DNA of 64,000 bases from Rebecca billardiae RCC1528 (Eukaryota > Haptophyta), in NCBI GenBank assembly GCA_965240325.2, contig OZ251230.1:1674001-1738000 (forward strand), read 5' to 3'. Position 1 is the first letter of the stretch, and each line of letters opens with the position of its first letter. Positions 9,484 to 19,665 of this stretch are shown here, piece after piece. The notes beneath the pieces are model-generated. The model was not told where the DNA came from and ran no database searches. It saw only the letters and a list, made by a program, of their open reading frames with translations. The position numbers and the translations under genes are program-made.

Positions 9484-12400
9484 ATGTGCCTTGGAACAGG
9501 GTGCACTGCGACCGTCTCGGCGCACCACCCTACCGCCGGAAGCATCCACCCGCCGTGGCGCCGCCCCGCCATGCCCACGTGCGCGCCGCCACGACCCGGG
9601 TCCGATGACCTGCCCTCCCCCGCCAACAACCAGCAGCCGTTTGAGATGAAAGAGCCCCGCCGACGCGCCTTCACCGGCGCGTTCCACGACTGCGGGCTTG
9701 AGCGCGCGTACCGCCTCGAGGTGATGAAGCCAGCGCTCGAGCGCAGCATGCTCGCCGTGTGTGGCGCGACGATCGCGTGGATCGTGGTGCACGATGTCCT
9801 GTACGCGGCGATGAGCGCACAATACCACGGCGTCGCCGTGTGGCCCGCGCTCATTAACCTGCACAACGCGTGCGCGGTCCTCCTCGTCGCGTGCCTGTCG
9901 CACGCGCGTGGCTGGTCGCCTCGCCCGCTCGAGCTGTGGTCGACCGCGACGCTCGCGCTCGGGCTCGTGCTCTCGCAGCTGAGCCAGAGCGCATGCGTGC
10001 ACATGCAGTGCGCGCACCACGGCGCCGCCGCCGCCACATGCGCGCGCGGCGGGAGCGCGGACCACACGAGCGCCGCGCTCCAGTACTGCGCGCGGCTCGC
10101 ACTCATCGCCATATTCACGCCGCTGCAGCCGCTGCTCGTCGCGGTGATCGCGGGCTGCGCGCTCGGCTCGGCGGTCTTCGCCGAGTTTGCGCTGTACGAG
10201 CTGCCCCCCGGCGCGCGGCTGCTCCACGCCGGCCTGCTGCTGCTCGTCGCGCTGCTCATGACCGCGGCGCGCGCACGGCTCACACAGCTCGAGCGCACAC
10301 ACTGGTTTTTCCGACGCTCCGTGGACGCGGCGATGGCGCGCATGCACGCGTCGGTGCGCGACCGCGCGTCGCACGAGGTCTGCCTCGCGAGCGCCTCCGC
10401 CGCCACCGACGCGCGCTCGCGCCTCATCCGCGTCGCCATGCACGACCTGCGCTCGCCGCTGCTCTCGGTGCTCAACCTCGCGGACACCATGGGCCGGCTG
10501 CCGCACGCGACCACGCTGGGCGACGTGGGCGTGAGCGCGGCGATCTCGACGCTGTCGCAGTGCGCCACGCTGATGGAGCACGTCGTGTCTGACATGCTCG
10601 ACTTTGAGCGCATCGACTCGGGCAAGCTCAAGCTCACGCTCGCACCCTTCCACGCGTGCGAGCTGCTGAGGGCGGCCAGCGGCACGTTTGGTGTGCTGGC
10701 CGCTGAGAAGGGGGTGACCCTGCTCGTCGAGCCGCTTGAGGACTCACTGGCGTCCGAGCACGTGCTCTTCGTCGGCGACATCCGCCGGCTGCAGCAGTGC
10801 GTGCACAACGGCGTCTCGAACGCGCTCAAGTTCTCGAGCAAGGGCGCGGCCATCCGCGTGAGCGTGCGCGCCGCGCCGCACGAGCGCGAGGCGGACGGCT
10901 GGCAGCGGCTGTGCGTCCGCGTCGTCGACCAAGGCCACGGGCTGACTGCTGAGCAGCTGGCGACTCTCGGGCAGGGCGAGATGGTGGGCGCCGTCGGGCT
11001 GGGGATGCTCCAGGGCAGCGGCGGCACGGGCCTCGGCCTCGGCATCACGCGCATGCTGCTCCTCATGCACCACTGCTCCACCCTTCGCCTCTCGTCCGCC
11101 GGCGTGGGCAAAGGGACCACGTTTGAGATGCTCGTGAATGCGCCGCGCGCCCCCGAGATGCCAGAGGGCGTCCACCACCACGCCGCCGCCGCGCCGGCCG
11201 TCGTCACCGCGAGCGCGCTCTCCGACGACGCCGCCGCGCCGTCGCCGCGGACTCTGACGGGCCACACGAAGAGTCCCTGGCAGCACGCTGCCAACAGCAC
11301 CCCGCTCCGGGCCAGCAGCCCGCTTCGAAGCGCGCGCGTGCCCTGCGCAGCCGAGGCGCCGCGCACGCCCGAGACGCGCGCTGCGGAACAGCCGAGCAGC
11401 TTGCTCGTCGGGCCCACGCCGAAATCCGAACTCTGCGCGGCGGCGCCGCGCACCGCGCTGGACAGCGAGAACGCAGTCACGCCGACCCTCGGCAGTCGGC
11501 AGTCCTCCGCGGACTCGCACTCGAGCCACTCCTCGCACCGTCCCTCGCGCCGAGTCTCTGTGTCGTCGTCTGACTTGCTGTCGCTGAGCTTCGCCAGCCG
11601 CAGCCGGCAGCTCTCGGCCGAGCAGTCACGCCGGCCCTCGCCCACGCCGCACCCGGCCGAGCAGTCACGCCGTCCCTCGCTCACCACGCAGCCAACGGGG
11701 CCCTCGGCCGAGCAGTCACGCCGGCCCTCGCTCACGCAGAACCCGGGCAGCTGGCTACCCTCGGCCGACCGCGCGCGCGCCAAGGCGCGGAGCGCCGGCT
11801 GGACGCCCGACGTGGCCGCGCTCAAGTCGCTGATGGAGCAGTCGCAAAAGTCACACTCGTCGTCCGCGGGCAACCTGCTCTCGCGGCATGAGGACGGCTC
11901 GGCGCCGGGCTGCGGCTCCGAGCAGCAATGCGCGACCATGCAGCCGGCTGGCGCGCACGCCGGCGTCGGGCCGGGCACCCTGCCGCCGACAGCGGTGGGC
12001 GCCGGCGCAGCGGCGCCCACGCCACCCCTCACCGCGGGCAGCGTGACAGACGGCTCCGCGGACGACGCCTCCGACAGCGCCGGCGCGTGCGCCAGCCCGG
12101 CCGACGGCAGCTCCGGCGGCGCGCAGCCGCCCGCTCCCCCGCTGGACGAGTCCTTCTGCGTGCTGCAGGTCGAGGACGACAAGTTCCTGCAGCTCACGCT
12201 GCCACTGCGCATCTTTGCGCCGCTCGGCTGCGCGCACGAGCTCGCGTCGAACGGCGCAGAGGCGGTGCAGATGGCGCTCGGGCGAGACCCGCCGTACGCT
12301 GCCATCCTGATGGACAATCAGATGCCCGTGATGAGCGGAGAGGCCGCGACACGTGCGCTGCGAGGTGCGCGCCGCGCCACCCCGCGCGGCTGCGCACGCA

Positions 12401-12833
12401 CACGCCACACCCACCGTCGCGGCTGCTGAGCTTGTCGCCCCGCCCCCGCTCGTGCGCGCGCAGCCAGCGGCTACACCGGCCTCATCATCGGCATGACGGG
12501 TGACCCGGCGGGCTGCGCAGATCGTGAGGTGCGCCGCGCGCGCGCGCGCGCGCACGGTATCGCACGCGCCGCGCGCGCGTCGCGCGCACCTCCCCGCCGC
12601 TGCCTGACTCGGCGTGCTCCCGCGCGCACGCTTGCCGCCGCCGCCGCCGACAGGCGTTTGAAGCCTCCGGGCTCGACGAGTGTGTCGACAAGGACACGGC
12701 CGGTATGGATCTGGTCGTGCAGCGCATCACCGAGCGCGCGCACAGCGCCGCGCTCATGTCAACACCGACTAGGAGCTCGCAGTGGAGCGACACTTCCTCC
12801 TCGTTCCACGAGCGCGACTTCAGTGAATCATGA
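9484..12833 (+). CDS. membrane-bound hybrid histidine kinase
   Basis: Predicted 1,041 aa from exons 9484-12364, 12464-12528 and 12654-12833 (introns of 99 and 125 nt, both GTGCGC donors). About five hydrophobic segments (residues about 80-265) form an N-terminal sensor region. The HisKA box has MHDLRSPL with phospho-acceptor His320. The ATPase domain has the N box (HNGVSNALKFS, Asn442/Asn446), the G1 box DQGHG and the G2 box GTGLGLG. A roughly 300-residue Ser/Pro-rich linker holds three close copies of EQSRRPS. The C-terminal receiver has the acidic pair E897-D898-D899, phospho-acceptor Asp944 (LMDNQMPVMSG), Thr972 and Lys995; the last two appear only after splicing, which strongly supports the exon model. 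It is a two-component phosphorelay sensor; the stimulus is unknown. Start choice is uncertain, since a downstream Met at about residue 55 (MKEPRRR) would also fit. Confidence 0.88.
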
Positions 12834-12888
12834 TCGGAGACGGAGCCGGACGAGATTTGTTACGCAGTAGCAACCGCGTCACTACTGT

Positions 12889-12930
12889 TGCCTGAGCTGT
12901 GTGCGTCTCTTAAATTCTTAGTAAACTGTA
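12889..12930 (+). repeat. short dispersed repeat, copy 2
   Basis: Lacks the first CTCGCC bases. Runs from TGCCTGAGCTGTG to AGTAAACTGTA, with one extra A-rich base step in the middle. Confidence 0.8.
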
Positions 12931-13016
12931 TACGAACTGTGTACGCCCAATACATATTCTGAATGAGCATTCGGGAATTCGTCGGGATTTCGGCGTGACG
13001 GCGTCGTCTGTCAGAA

Positions 13017-13064
13017 CTCGCCTGCCTGAGCTGTGTGCGTCTCTTATTCTTAGTAAACTGTACT
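13017..13064 (+). repeat. short dispersed repeat, copy 3 (full length)
   Basis: Runs from CTCGCCTGCCTG to AGTAAACTGTACT. Nearly identical to the copy at 46319-46364, more than 33 kb away. Confidence 0.85.
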
Positions 13065-13374
13065 GTATGATATTCCTTCCGCTCGTTAGAACCCTGGGCT
13101 TATTACTTGCCAGCAGTCGCACGATGGCCCGGGAAGTCGTCGTGCTGTACGCCTAGTAACTAACGGTATAGGCGGCTTCACTACTACGAATAAGCAGCTG
13201 CTAAAATGTTGATGCATGCCGCGTCAAATCATCGTCATCGTGGCAGGTCGACGCTGCAGGATGCAGGTCGACCCGTCGCGGTCACGCACAAACGCTTTTC
13301 CTCGAGACTAGGGCGCGCCTACACTAGCTTACTGTGTATACGGAGCGTTGCGCCAGCTGGACAAACGCGAGGAC

Positions 13375-13400
13375 CCAGCATCCAGGATCCTGGATGCTGG
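13375..13400. repeat. 26 bp perfect palindrome
   Basis: Each half is 13 bp, starting CCAGCATCCAGGA, with no spacer and centred on a BamHI-type GGATCC. Not inside a recognised gene. Confidence 0.9.
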
Positions 13401-13869
13401 AGGGCCCTCGACGAGACCCGCCTTCAGATCAGGGCCCTCTCCCGCTGTGCCGCTTTCAGCGCACGCTCGGCCGGTGCAGCGGGCGACGTGTGCGCGCGCC
13501 GTGCTGCTCGCGGCGCGTGCACTTTGGCTAGCTGGCACACGACCCCTGACGGACAAGTCGAATAACCGCAGCTGGGATGCCCTTGCGAGCCGCAAGGACG
13601 AGTCCGAGGCCGGTCGCCGCGGCCGAGCGGCGTGGCCGTGCCGCCTGCACGCGGGGCGCCCATGAACGTGGCTTCGCCGCGCGCGCTGAGGCTGGCGAGC
13701 GTCGCGACCGAGTTCCACGACACGCTCGACGCGCCATCTGCCCGCTTCATTGCTTCCGACGCACGCCTTCTGCGGGCAGCGGCGACTCGCCCGCCCATGC
13801 GGTGGTGAGCCGCCATCCTCCGCGCTTTGCCGTTGGACACTTGGACAGAGCATCGGGGCAGTTCGTTCG

Positions 13870-14985
13870 ATGCGCACCCGCCTGGCCGCCTTGTGCGGAT
13901 CGCCTTGTATGGCCGCCGCCATCGCGTTCCCGCTGGCCGCGGGGGCCTTGGCCTTGCAAGCCGCGCCCCAGCCCCTGCCCGCCTTCGTGAAGCAATGCCC
14001 GATGCCGGCCACCGAGCTGATATTCAACTCGATCGTGGCAGGCCTCTTCCTCGAGCGTCGCATCCCCCGCGGGAGCGTCATCGACGCCGGCTGCCTCGAC
14101 GGCAAGTGGTCGTGCTTCTACGCGCAGCTTGACCACGCGCGAGCCGTGCATGCGTTCGACCCGCTCCCGGGGAACATCTACCGATTGATGACGCGCTACA
14201 AGATGCTGGACAACCTGCGCCCGCACCTGGGCGGGCTCTCGGACGTCGCCGAGATGCGGTATCCACCAGTTCGGCGCAGCAAGGTTGGACAGATCAATCT
14301 TGATACAGCGCCGATTGCGGGCAGCCCCGCCGCAAAGCGCGCCGCCCAGCTCGTGGGCGACGCTGGACCCACGCTGCCGATCTACCGGGTGGACGACTTT
14401 TTCGCGAACGAGACGGTGGGCTTTGCTCACTGGGACGTGGAGGGCTATGAGCGAAAGGTGCTTGGCGGCGCGCGGCAAATGATCCGCCGGGATTTGCCTG
14501 TGTTCTCTGTCGAGGTGCACGTGCACCTCGACCGGAGCTACAGCGTGGCTCTCTTGCGGGACATTGAGTCTCTGGACTACGACGCGTACCTCGTCGAGGA
14601 GCCCTGCGGCGTGCGCGCAGACTGCCGCAACCTGCTGTGCTTCCCGCGCGCGCGCGCACGCCTGTTCACTGGCAGCCCGACGCTCTCGTTGGCGTTGGCA
14701 TCGCGCACGCTGGTGCGCGTGACGTCGGAGTCCATCGTGTCGATGGCGTACCCGTGCTGCGCAAAAGGCGGCGCGTGCTGTCAGCAGAGGGGCAGCTGCT
14801 GCAACTTCAAAGCCGTGATTGGCTGGCGCGTGCAGCAGCTCGGCGGCCGGGAGGATCCGAGCGGCTTCTCGCTTGCCACGGTCTACAACCAGAACCAGAT
14901 AGCCAAGTTCCCGCAGCAGACCGACGTCAACAGCTTATTCGGCCCCCGTCCACCGGCCGCGGCCCCCGCCGTGCATGCTCCCTAG
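13870..14985 (+). CDS. FkbM-family methyltransferase, copy 1
   Basis: 371 aa from the first Met, or 358 aa from Met at 13909, where the signal-peptide-like stretch shared with copy 2 begins. An N-terminal hydrophobic Ala/Leu run (AAGALALQ) suggests secretion or a membrane anchor. The SAM-binding motif I is VIDAGCLDGKWS, followed by VHAFDPLPGN (acidic residue after strand 2). The later FAHWDVEGYERKVLGGA is the signature of Methyltransf_21/FkbM enzymes, which O-methylate sugars or other small substrates. The C-terminus has an unusual Cys cluster of three CC doublets (YPCCAKGGACC... then SCC). It is almost identical to the gene at 16251 from about 13923 to the stop; the main difference is an 18 bp block after the GN of the acidic motif. 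Confidence 0.85.
   Translation: MRTRLAALCGSPCMAAAIAFPLAAGALALQAAPQPLPAFVKQCPMPATELIFNSIVAGLFLERRIPRGSVIDAGCLDGKWSCFYAQLDHARAVHAFDPLPGNIYRLMTRYKMLDNLRPHLGGLSDVAEMRYPPVRRSKVGQINLDTAPIAGSPAAKRAAQLVGDAGPTLPIYRVDDFFANETVGFAHWDVEGYERKVLGGARQMIRRDLPVFSVEVHVHLDRSYSVALLRDIESLDYDAYLVEEPCGVRADCRNLLCFPRARARLFTGSPTLSLALASRTLVRVTSESIVSMAYPCCAKGGACCQQRGSCCNFKAVIGWRVQQLGGREDPSGFSLATVYNQNQIAKFPQQTDVNSLFGPRPPAAAPAVHAP
14509..14532. repeat. 24 bp coding palindrome
   Basis: Perfect palindrome with half-site GTCGAGGTGCAC inside methyltransferase copy 1, encoding VEVHVHLD. The same palindrome is at 16854-16877 in copy 2. Confidence 0.8.
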
Positions 14986-15048
14986 GGCGGGCCGCTCGCA
15001 TGCTCCCTCGGGCTCACGGGCCGCTCGATCGATTGCAGCGATGCCACC

Positions 15049-15463
15049 GTGGGGGCCGGTATCTACCGGTTCGCTCGACGCGCGCGGTCGCTCGATCGCA
15101 CCCACGGCACGGGCGCAAACGAGCGATCGCAACGCCGCTGGAAGCGCAGCAGCACACCGGCCGAGCTCGAGGCGTATTGCCGCGCCAACAGCGAGCGTGA
15201 GTGTGCGCGACCCCGCGGCAGGATGCCCGAAAAGCACTCGCGCAAGGACGGCTCGTGACCGTCGCGCCCGCGCGGCGCGCAACACCTGTCGAACGCCTTG
15301 CCTTCATGCACGGATGACCAGCACGCGAAGCTCCGCTTGTCGCGCGCGAGACGGATCGAACTCGGGCTGCGCACGCGCCTCACGTCCGACGTCCACAGCA
15401 TGCGCCGCCTTGGCAAGAAGAGCGCAAGGCCGCGCTGCACAACCGACGAGGCAATATTCTGAC
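15049..15463 (+). CDS. possible coding exons of an unknown small protein
   Basis: Two protein-like stretches lie between the methyltransferase copies. Reading from 15121 gives ANERSQRRWKRSSTPAELEA..., ending at a TGA at 15256. A second frame from about 15290 gives a charged stretch (RLSRARRIELGLRTRL...) ending at TGA near 15463. They need a splice or frameshift to join, and I could not find a phase-consistent intron. No family recognised. They could be remnants. Confidence 0.22.
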
Positions 15464-16250
15464 GATGACACTTTTCTGCACACGCGGCCCACTGGCAGCA
15501 GAATCAACATTTACTCATCAAAAATGGCCACCACAATTCACAGAGATGCTCGTCATCAGCAGCTATGCCGCGCCGACACAAAAACACCGTAGCAGTCTGC
15601 TGCTTGATGTATACATTATTTTTCCACCATACTCACACTCGCGACCGCGACCGCTCAGCAGTGAGGCGGAGGTAACGGGGTAACAAGGCTATTTACCAGG
15701 ACGACGACGACAGGTCCCGGAGGCCCGCTACAAAAACAGTAGGTTTCTAGCCAAAGTTGCAGCGGAGCTTCAGCCCAGGAGCAATGAATATAAATCCTCG
15801 CTCATTAGTCAGCACGTGCGCGCGCGGCAAAGTCGTCGTCTGCATCGGTACGTAGCAGAGTCGGCGACGCTGGCCACTGACCGCTATCATTGCAGTATAT
15901 CAACGCTGAAGTAATTAATAATATATATATATATATATAGTTTACTAAGACAAAGAGACTCAGCACACAGCTCAGGCAGGCGAGATTGACGCCCGCCAAC
16001 TGTCACCGCCCGTGAAGCCGTCGCCGACGGTAGCGCCGTCGGAACAAGGTCGGCATTCAGCCGTAGTCGTGAAGCTGCCGCCGGCGTACAAAAGACACAG
16101 TGCGCAGTGGCGGCTGCAACTCAATTACTAGTCTCGATCTGTGACGACAATGACCGTCCAAGAAAGGAATACGTCGTCATACGAAGGGGGAGCGGTGCAG
16201 CCAATATTTCTTTGGTGCAGCCGCGGCAGCCCTGCGCACCCGTTGGACTC
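15464..16250. other. intergenic upstream of methyltransferase copy 2
   Basis: AT-richer DNA with an (AT)n run at about 15919-15938 joined to an inverted copy of the short dispersed repeat (15939-15984). Presumably contains the promoter of the second methyltransferase. Sequence here is unrelated to the region upstream of copy 1, so the duplication did not include the promoter. Confidence 0.45.
15939..15984 (-). repeat. short dispersed repeat, copy 4 (inverted)
   Basis: Reverse complement of the family consensus, from AGTTTACTAAGA to CAGGCAGGCGAG, directly next to an (AT)n microsatellite. Confidence 0.8.
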
Positions 16251-17327
16251 ATGGCCGCCATTTTCTTCGCGTTCCCGCTGGCCGCGGGGGCCTTGGCCTT
16301 GCAAGCCGCGCCCCAGCCCCTGCCCGCCTTCGTGAAGCAATGCCCGATGCCGGCCACCGAGCTGATATTCAACTCGATCGTGGCAGGCCTCTTCCTCGAG
16401 CGTCGCATCCCCCGCGGGAGCGTCATCGACGCCGGCTGCCTCGACGGCAAGTGGTCGTGCTTCTACGCGCAGCTTGACCACGCGCGAGCCGTGCATGCGT
16501 TCGACCCGCTCCCGGGGAACATTGCCATGGTAAATAATCGCTACAAGATGCTGGACAACCTGCGCCCGCACGTGGGCGGGCTCTCGGACGTCGCCGAGAT
16601 GCGGTACCCACCAGTTCGGCGCAGCAAGGTTGGACAGATCCGTCTTGATACAGCGCCGATTGCGGGCAGCCCCGCCGCAAAGCGCGCCGCCCAGCTCGTG
16701 GGCGACGCTGGACCCACGCTGCCGATCTACCGGGTGGACGACTTCTTCGCGAACGAGACGGTGGGCTTTGCTCACTGGGACGTGGAGGGCTATGAGCGAA
16801 AGGTGCTTGGCGGCGCGCGGCAAATGATCCGCCGGGATTTGCCTGTGTTCTCTGTCGAGGTGCACGTGCACCTCGACCGGAGCTACAGCGTGGCTCTCTT
16901 GCGGGACATTGAGTCTCTGGACTACGACGCGTACCTCGTCGAGGAGCCCTGCGGCGTGCGCGCAGACTGCCGCAACCTGCTGTGCTTCCCGCGCGCGCGC
17001 GCACGCCTGTTCACTGGCAGCCCGACGCTCTCGTTGGCGTTGGCATCGCGCACGCTGGTGCGCGTGACGTCGGAGTCCATCGTGTCGATGGCGTACCCGT
17101 GCTGCGCAAAAGGCGGCGCGTGCTGCAAGAAGGGTAGCTGCTGCAACTTCAAAGCCGTGATTGGCTGGCGCGTGCAGCAGCTCAGCGGCCGGGAGGATCC
17201 GAGCGGCTTCTCGCTCGCCACGTTCTATAACCAGAACCAGATAGCCAAGTTCCCGCAGCAGACCGACGTCAACAGCTTATTCGGCACCCGTCCACCGGCC
17301 GCGGCCCCCGCCGTGCATGCTCCGTAG
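16251..17327 (+). CDS. FkbM-family methyltransferase, copy 2
   Basis: 358 aa from Met at 16251, chosen because it matches the signal-peptide-like start of copy 1; the frame is open further upstream to a Met at 16107. It has the same motifs: VIDAGCLDGKWS, VHAFDPLPGN, and the FkbM block FAHWDVEGYERKVLG. Differences from copy 1 are few and clustered: the N-terminal MAAIFFAF, the block AMVNN replacing YRLMT after GN, an Arg/Asn change near GQI, and KK replacing QQR in the Cys cluster (ACCKKGSCC). Flanking DNA on both sides is unrelated, so the duplicated tract is essentially the coding sequence. That pattern suggests gene conversion, or retroposition-like or segmental duplication with very recent homogenisation. 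Confidence 0.85.
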   Translation: MAAIFFAFPLAAGALALQAAPQPLPAFVKQCPMPATELIFNSIVAGLFLERRIPRGSVIDAGCLDGKWSCFYAQLDHARAVHAFDPLPGNIAMVNNRYKMLDNLRPHVGGLSDVAEMRYPPVRRSKVGQIRLDTAPIAGSPAAKRAAQLVGDAGPTLPIYRVDDFFANETVGFAHWDVEGYERKVLGGARQMIRRDLPVFSVEVHVHLDRSYSVALLRDIESLDYDAYLVEEPCGVRADCRNLLCFPRARARLFTGSPTLSLALASRTLVRVTSESIVSMAYPCCAKGGACCKKGSCCNFKAVIGWRVQQLSGREDPSGFSLATFYNQNQIAKFPQQTDVNSLFGTRPPAAAPAVHAP

Positions 17328-17802
17328 CGTAGGATTACAGTGTACGTGATGCTGCGCTACTACGTCGCGTACGTATAGTTAATAGTATATATATATATAT
17401 ACTATTTATAGTAATAATAATATAAGACGATCGCGGCGGTAATCGCCACCCGAGCGGCACGGCAGATGACGACGACTCGACAGGAGTCATGACGACGCGC
17501 GACGACATAAATATAAAATAACGAGGAGACACTTGAATGCTGCAAGGGACCCGACGGTCCGGAGGCGGTCCGGAGACCGGACTCTGTCCGGAGGCGGAGC
17601 ACGCAGTGCACTGAGTGACTGGAGCCGGGGGGAAAGTCAACGTGATTTACAGGCGAAGGTTCAAGGCGGTAACTATACAGTATACTTCCCCCATAACCGA
17701 ACGGTTATAGAACAAACAATTATATATATATATTACGTATAAATTATAATTGTCATCGCATGTCAAAATCGCAGCCTGCTCAGACTGAGGTTCAAAACAA
17801 TT
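17328..17802. other. AT-rich intergenic with microsatellites
   Basis: Contains (TA)n near 17383-17402, (TA)n near 17722-17733 and the left copy of a roughly 70 bp direct repeat (17723-17794). GTCCGGAGGCG-type short repeats lie at 17557-17600. No gene. Confidence 0.5.
17723..17794 (+). repeat. direct repeat flanking element copy A, left
   Basis: About 70 bp, from an AT run through CGTATAAATTATAATTGTC to GACTGAGGTTCA. Repeated essentially exactly at 19409-19479 on the other side of the 17803-19410 element. Confidence 0.85.
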
Positions 17803-19410
17803 ATGGCCCGCGGTGCAGGGCGGAACGCGCAGCGTGGAGCCCGCTCCGTGGGCCCTAACCACGTTTCAAAAAGATCTTTGATCAAGAAAAAAGGGACGGG
17901 GGGCGATTTTTAGGGCTGGCGGTGACCGAGTTTCGATTTTTGAGACCCTCTCTACACATGCATTACGGAGAAATAACCGCGTCCACGACATTCCCCTATT
18001 CAATCGATGGACGGGACGTGAGCGGCCGTGACTTTAACGTAACGGTTCGTTACGAGCGATTTAGTTTGATAGTGAGATTGCCGCGAACCGATGTGCTGAC
18101 AATGTACGTCCCTGCTTGAATCAGTTGATCAACTATTCAATCGCGCCCTATCTGTATCAGGAGCCGACAAGGCAAGGGTCAGTAGCAGAGGGCCCAAGCT
18201 CGGCGTATATCTCAATACTATCTGACGCGAACGGACTTGGTTGGGCGCGCGCGCGGCCCCGGGCGGCGGCCCACCAGAGGCGGCCCGCGTTTGGAGGCGA
18301 GCCACGGGCACGAGGCTCACGAGCGACCGACGGGTGAGGACGGCGATGGGCAGGTGCGCGCGGCGAATGGCGCCTGGAGCGCGCGGCTGCGGCGGGTCCC
18401 GACTGCCGTCGACATCGCGTTCGTCGTGCCCCCGCTCACTCCGCGCGCCCCCGCCGCCCCTGCCGCCCTGTCGATGCCTCGGCGCGGCCTTGCGCGGCCC
18501 CGGCGCGTCCGCGAGCCGGCGCCGCAGCCGCCGCCCTGTGTTCGGGCTCTCGCAAGCTCGGGGGCAGCGGCGCCTGATGCCGGACTGATCGATCTCTGAG
18601 CCTTCGACTTCACCACGCGCCGCCCTTGCCATGCCTTTCCGGGGTCTCCCATCTGGAACTCTTCTTGATTGAGAGAGAGCAGGCGCGCCGACGATCCGAG
18701 TCCATCGTCGGTCGACTCTGAGCGAGGGCTACGCCTCGGAACTGAACGGTACTCTACGAGGAGGACGAGCTGCGCGGGCGACGGTGGTGCGTGACGTCCC
18801 CAGAGCTGGCCGTGCCTCTGCAACGCGTGCCGAGCCTGATCGAGGTGTGTCAGCTGCCCGTGCACGCGCGGCGAGTGCGCGAACCGGATCACCGGTGCCC
18901 TCGCACCTCGGCACCGTGCTCCCTCGGGCTGTCAGCTCCGCGTGGCCTGGCGTGCACGTAGAGTTGCGCTCATGCGTCGATCACGCCTCGCGCCCGCCTG
19001 TCGGCCGTCGCGCAGGCGCTGGTCGAACCCTACTCGGACCAGTGCATCATCCCGGGCGCTGCCGGCGCGGGGGGTGACCCCGGGGACAGCGGTCAGCAGC
19101 AGCGGCCCGAACGAATCCGCGGCCCCGCACCGTGCTCCCTGGCTGTCAGCTCCGCGTGGCCTGGTGTGCACGTGGAGTCGCGCTCATGCGTCGATCACGC
19201 CTCGTCGCATCCGCCTGTACACAATCGGCGCCGCCGCCGGCGGCTGCAATGGGCCCGCCCGGCGCGGCGGGCGGCGGCGCGCCGCTGGAGTCTAGTTGTA
19301 CGGGCATATGCAACTGGTCTGTCAATAGACGACTGCGACGGAGGGTGCACCGCCACCGCGGGCCCTGAACTACGTTCGTTCTACGGAAAAGGACCGCGGA
19401 ACGCGGTCAT
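17803..19410 (+). mobile_element. unclassified repeat element, copy A (divergent)
   Basis: Shares both ends with the two copies at 19666 and 30682. The left end is ATGGCCCGCGGTGCAGGG, followed by a hairpin-capable GCCCGC...G(T/C)GGGC and the block CAAAAAGATCTTTGATCAAG. The right end holds CGCGGGCC, then a stem-loop GACCGCG-GAA-CGCGGTC ending in CAT. The termini are imperfect inverted repeats (ATGGCC/ATGACC). The interior differs from the other copies and includes an imperfect tandem duplication of about 225 bp (near 18905 and 19128). No transposase seen. Classification is open. Confidence 0.6.
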
Positions 19411-19479
19411 ATATATATTACGTATAAATTATAATTGTCATCGCATGTCAAAATCGCAGCCTGCTCAGACTGAGGTTCA
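19409..19479 (+). repeat. direct repeat flanking element copy A, right
   Basis: Matches 17723-17794. It begins within the last bases of the element. Too long for a normal target duplication. Confidence 0.85.
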
Positions 19480-19665
19480 GGACGACGCGGTGCTGCCGGT
19501 GCTCATGCTGCAGCTGGTCAGACCAGTGCGGGCAGTGGTCAGTCAGCTTGAGCTGGTCACGCGCCCGCAGGCTGGTGCACCGCGAGTCCGAGGGCTACTG
19601 TATAGCAGTGGGACTATTTAAGATTGATCTGAATTCCGCGCGTACAGTAGTCGTTAATCGTCGTT

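Larger units (their letters stand above)
12834..13869. other. intergenic with short dispersed repeats
   Basis: Contains two copies of the short dispersed repeat (12889-12930, 13017-13064) and a 26 bp perfect palindrome (13375-13400). Weakly protein-like minus-strand reading exists at 13424-13840 but has no domain or splice support. Confidence 0.4.

Noticed and set aside
14509-14532. 24 bp palindrome in the methyltransferase as a regulatory site
   Set aside because: It encodes the alternating VEVHVHLD strand and is kept in both copies simply because the genes are near-identical; a coding coincidence is enough.
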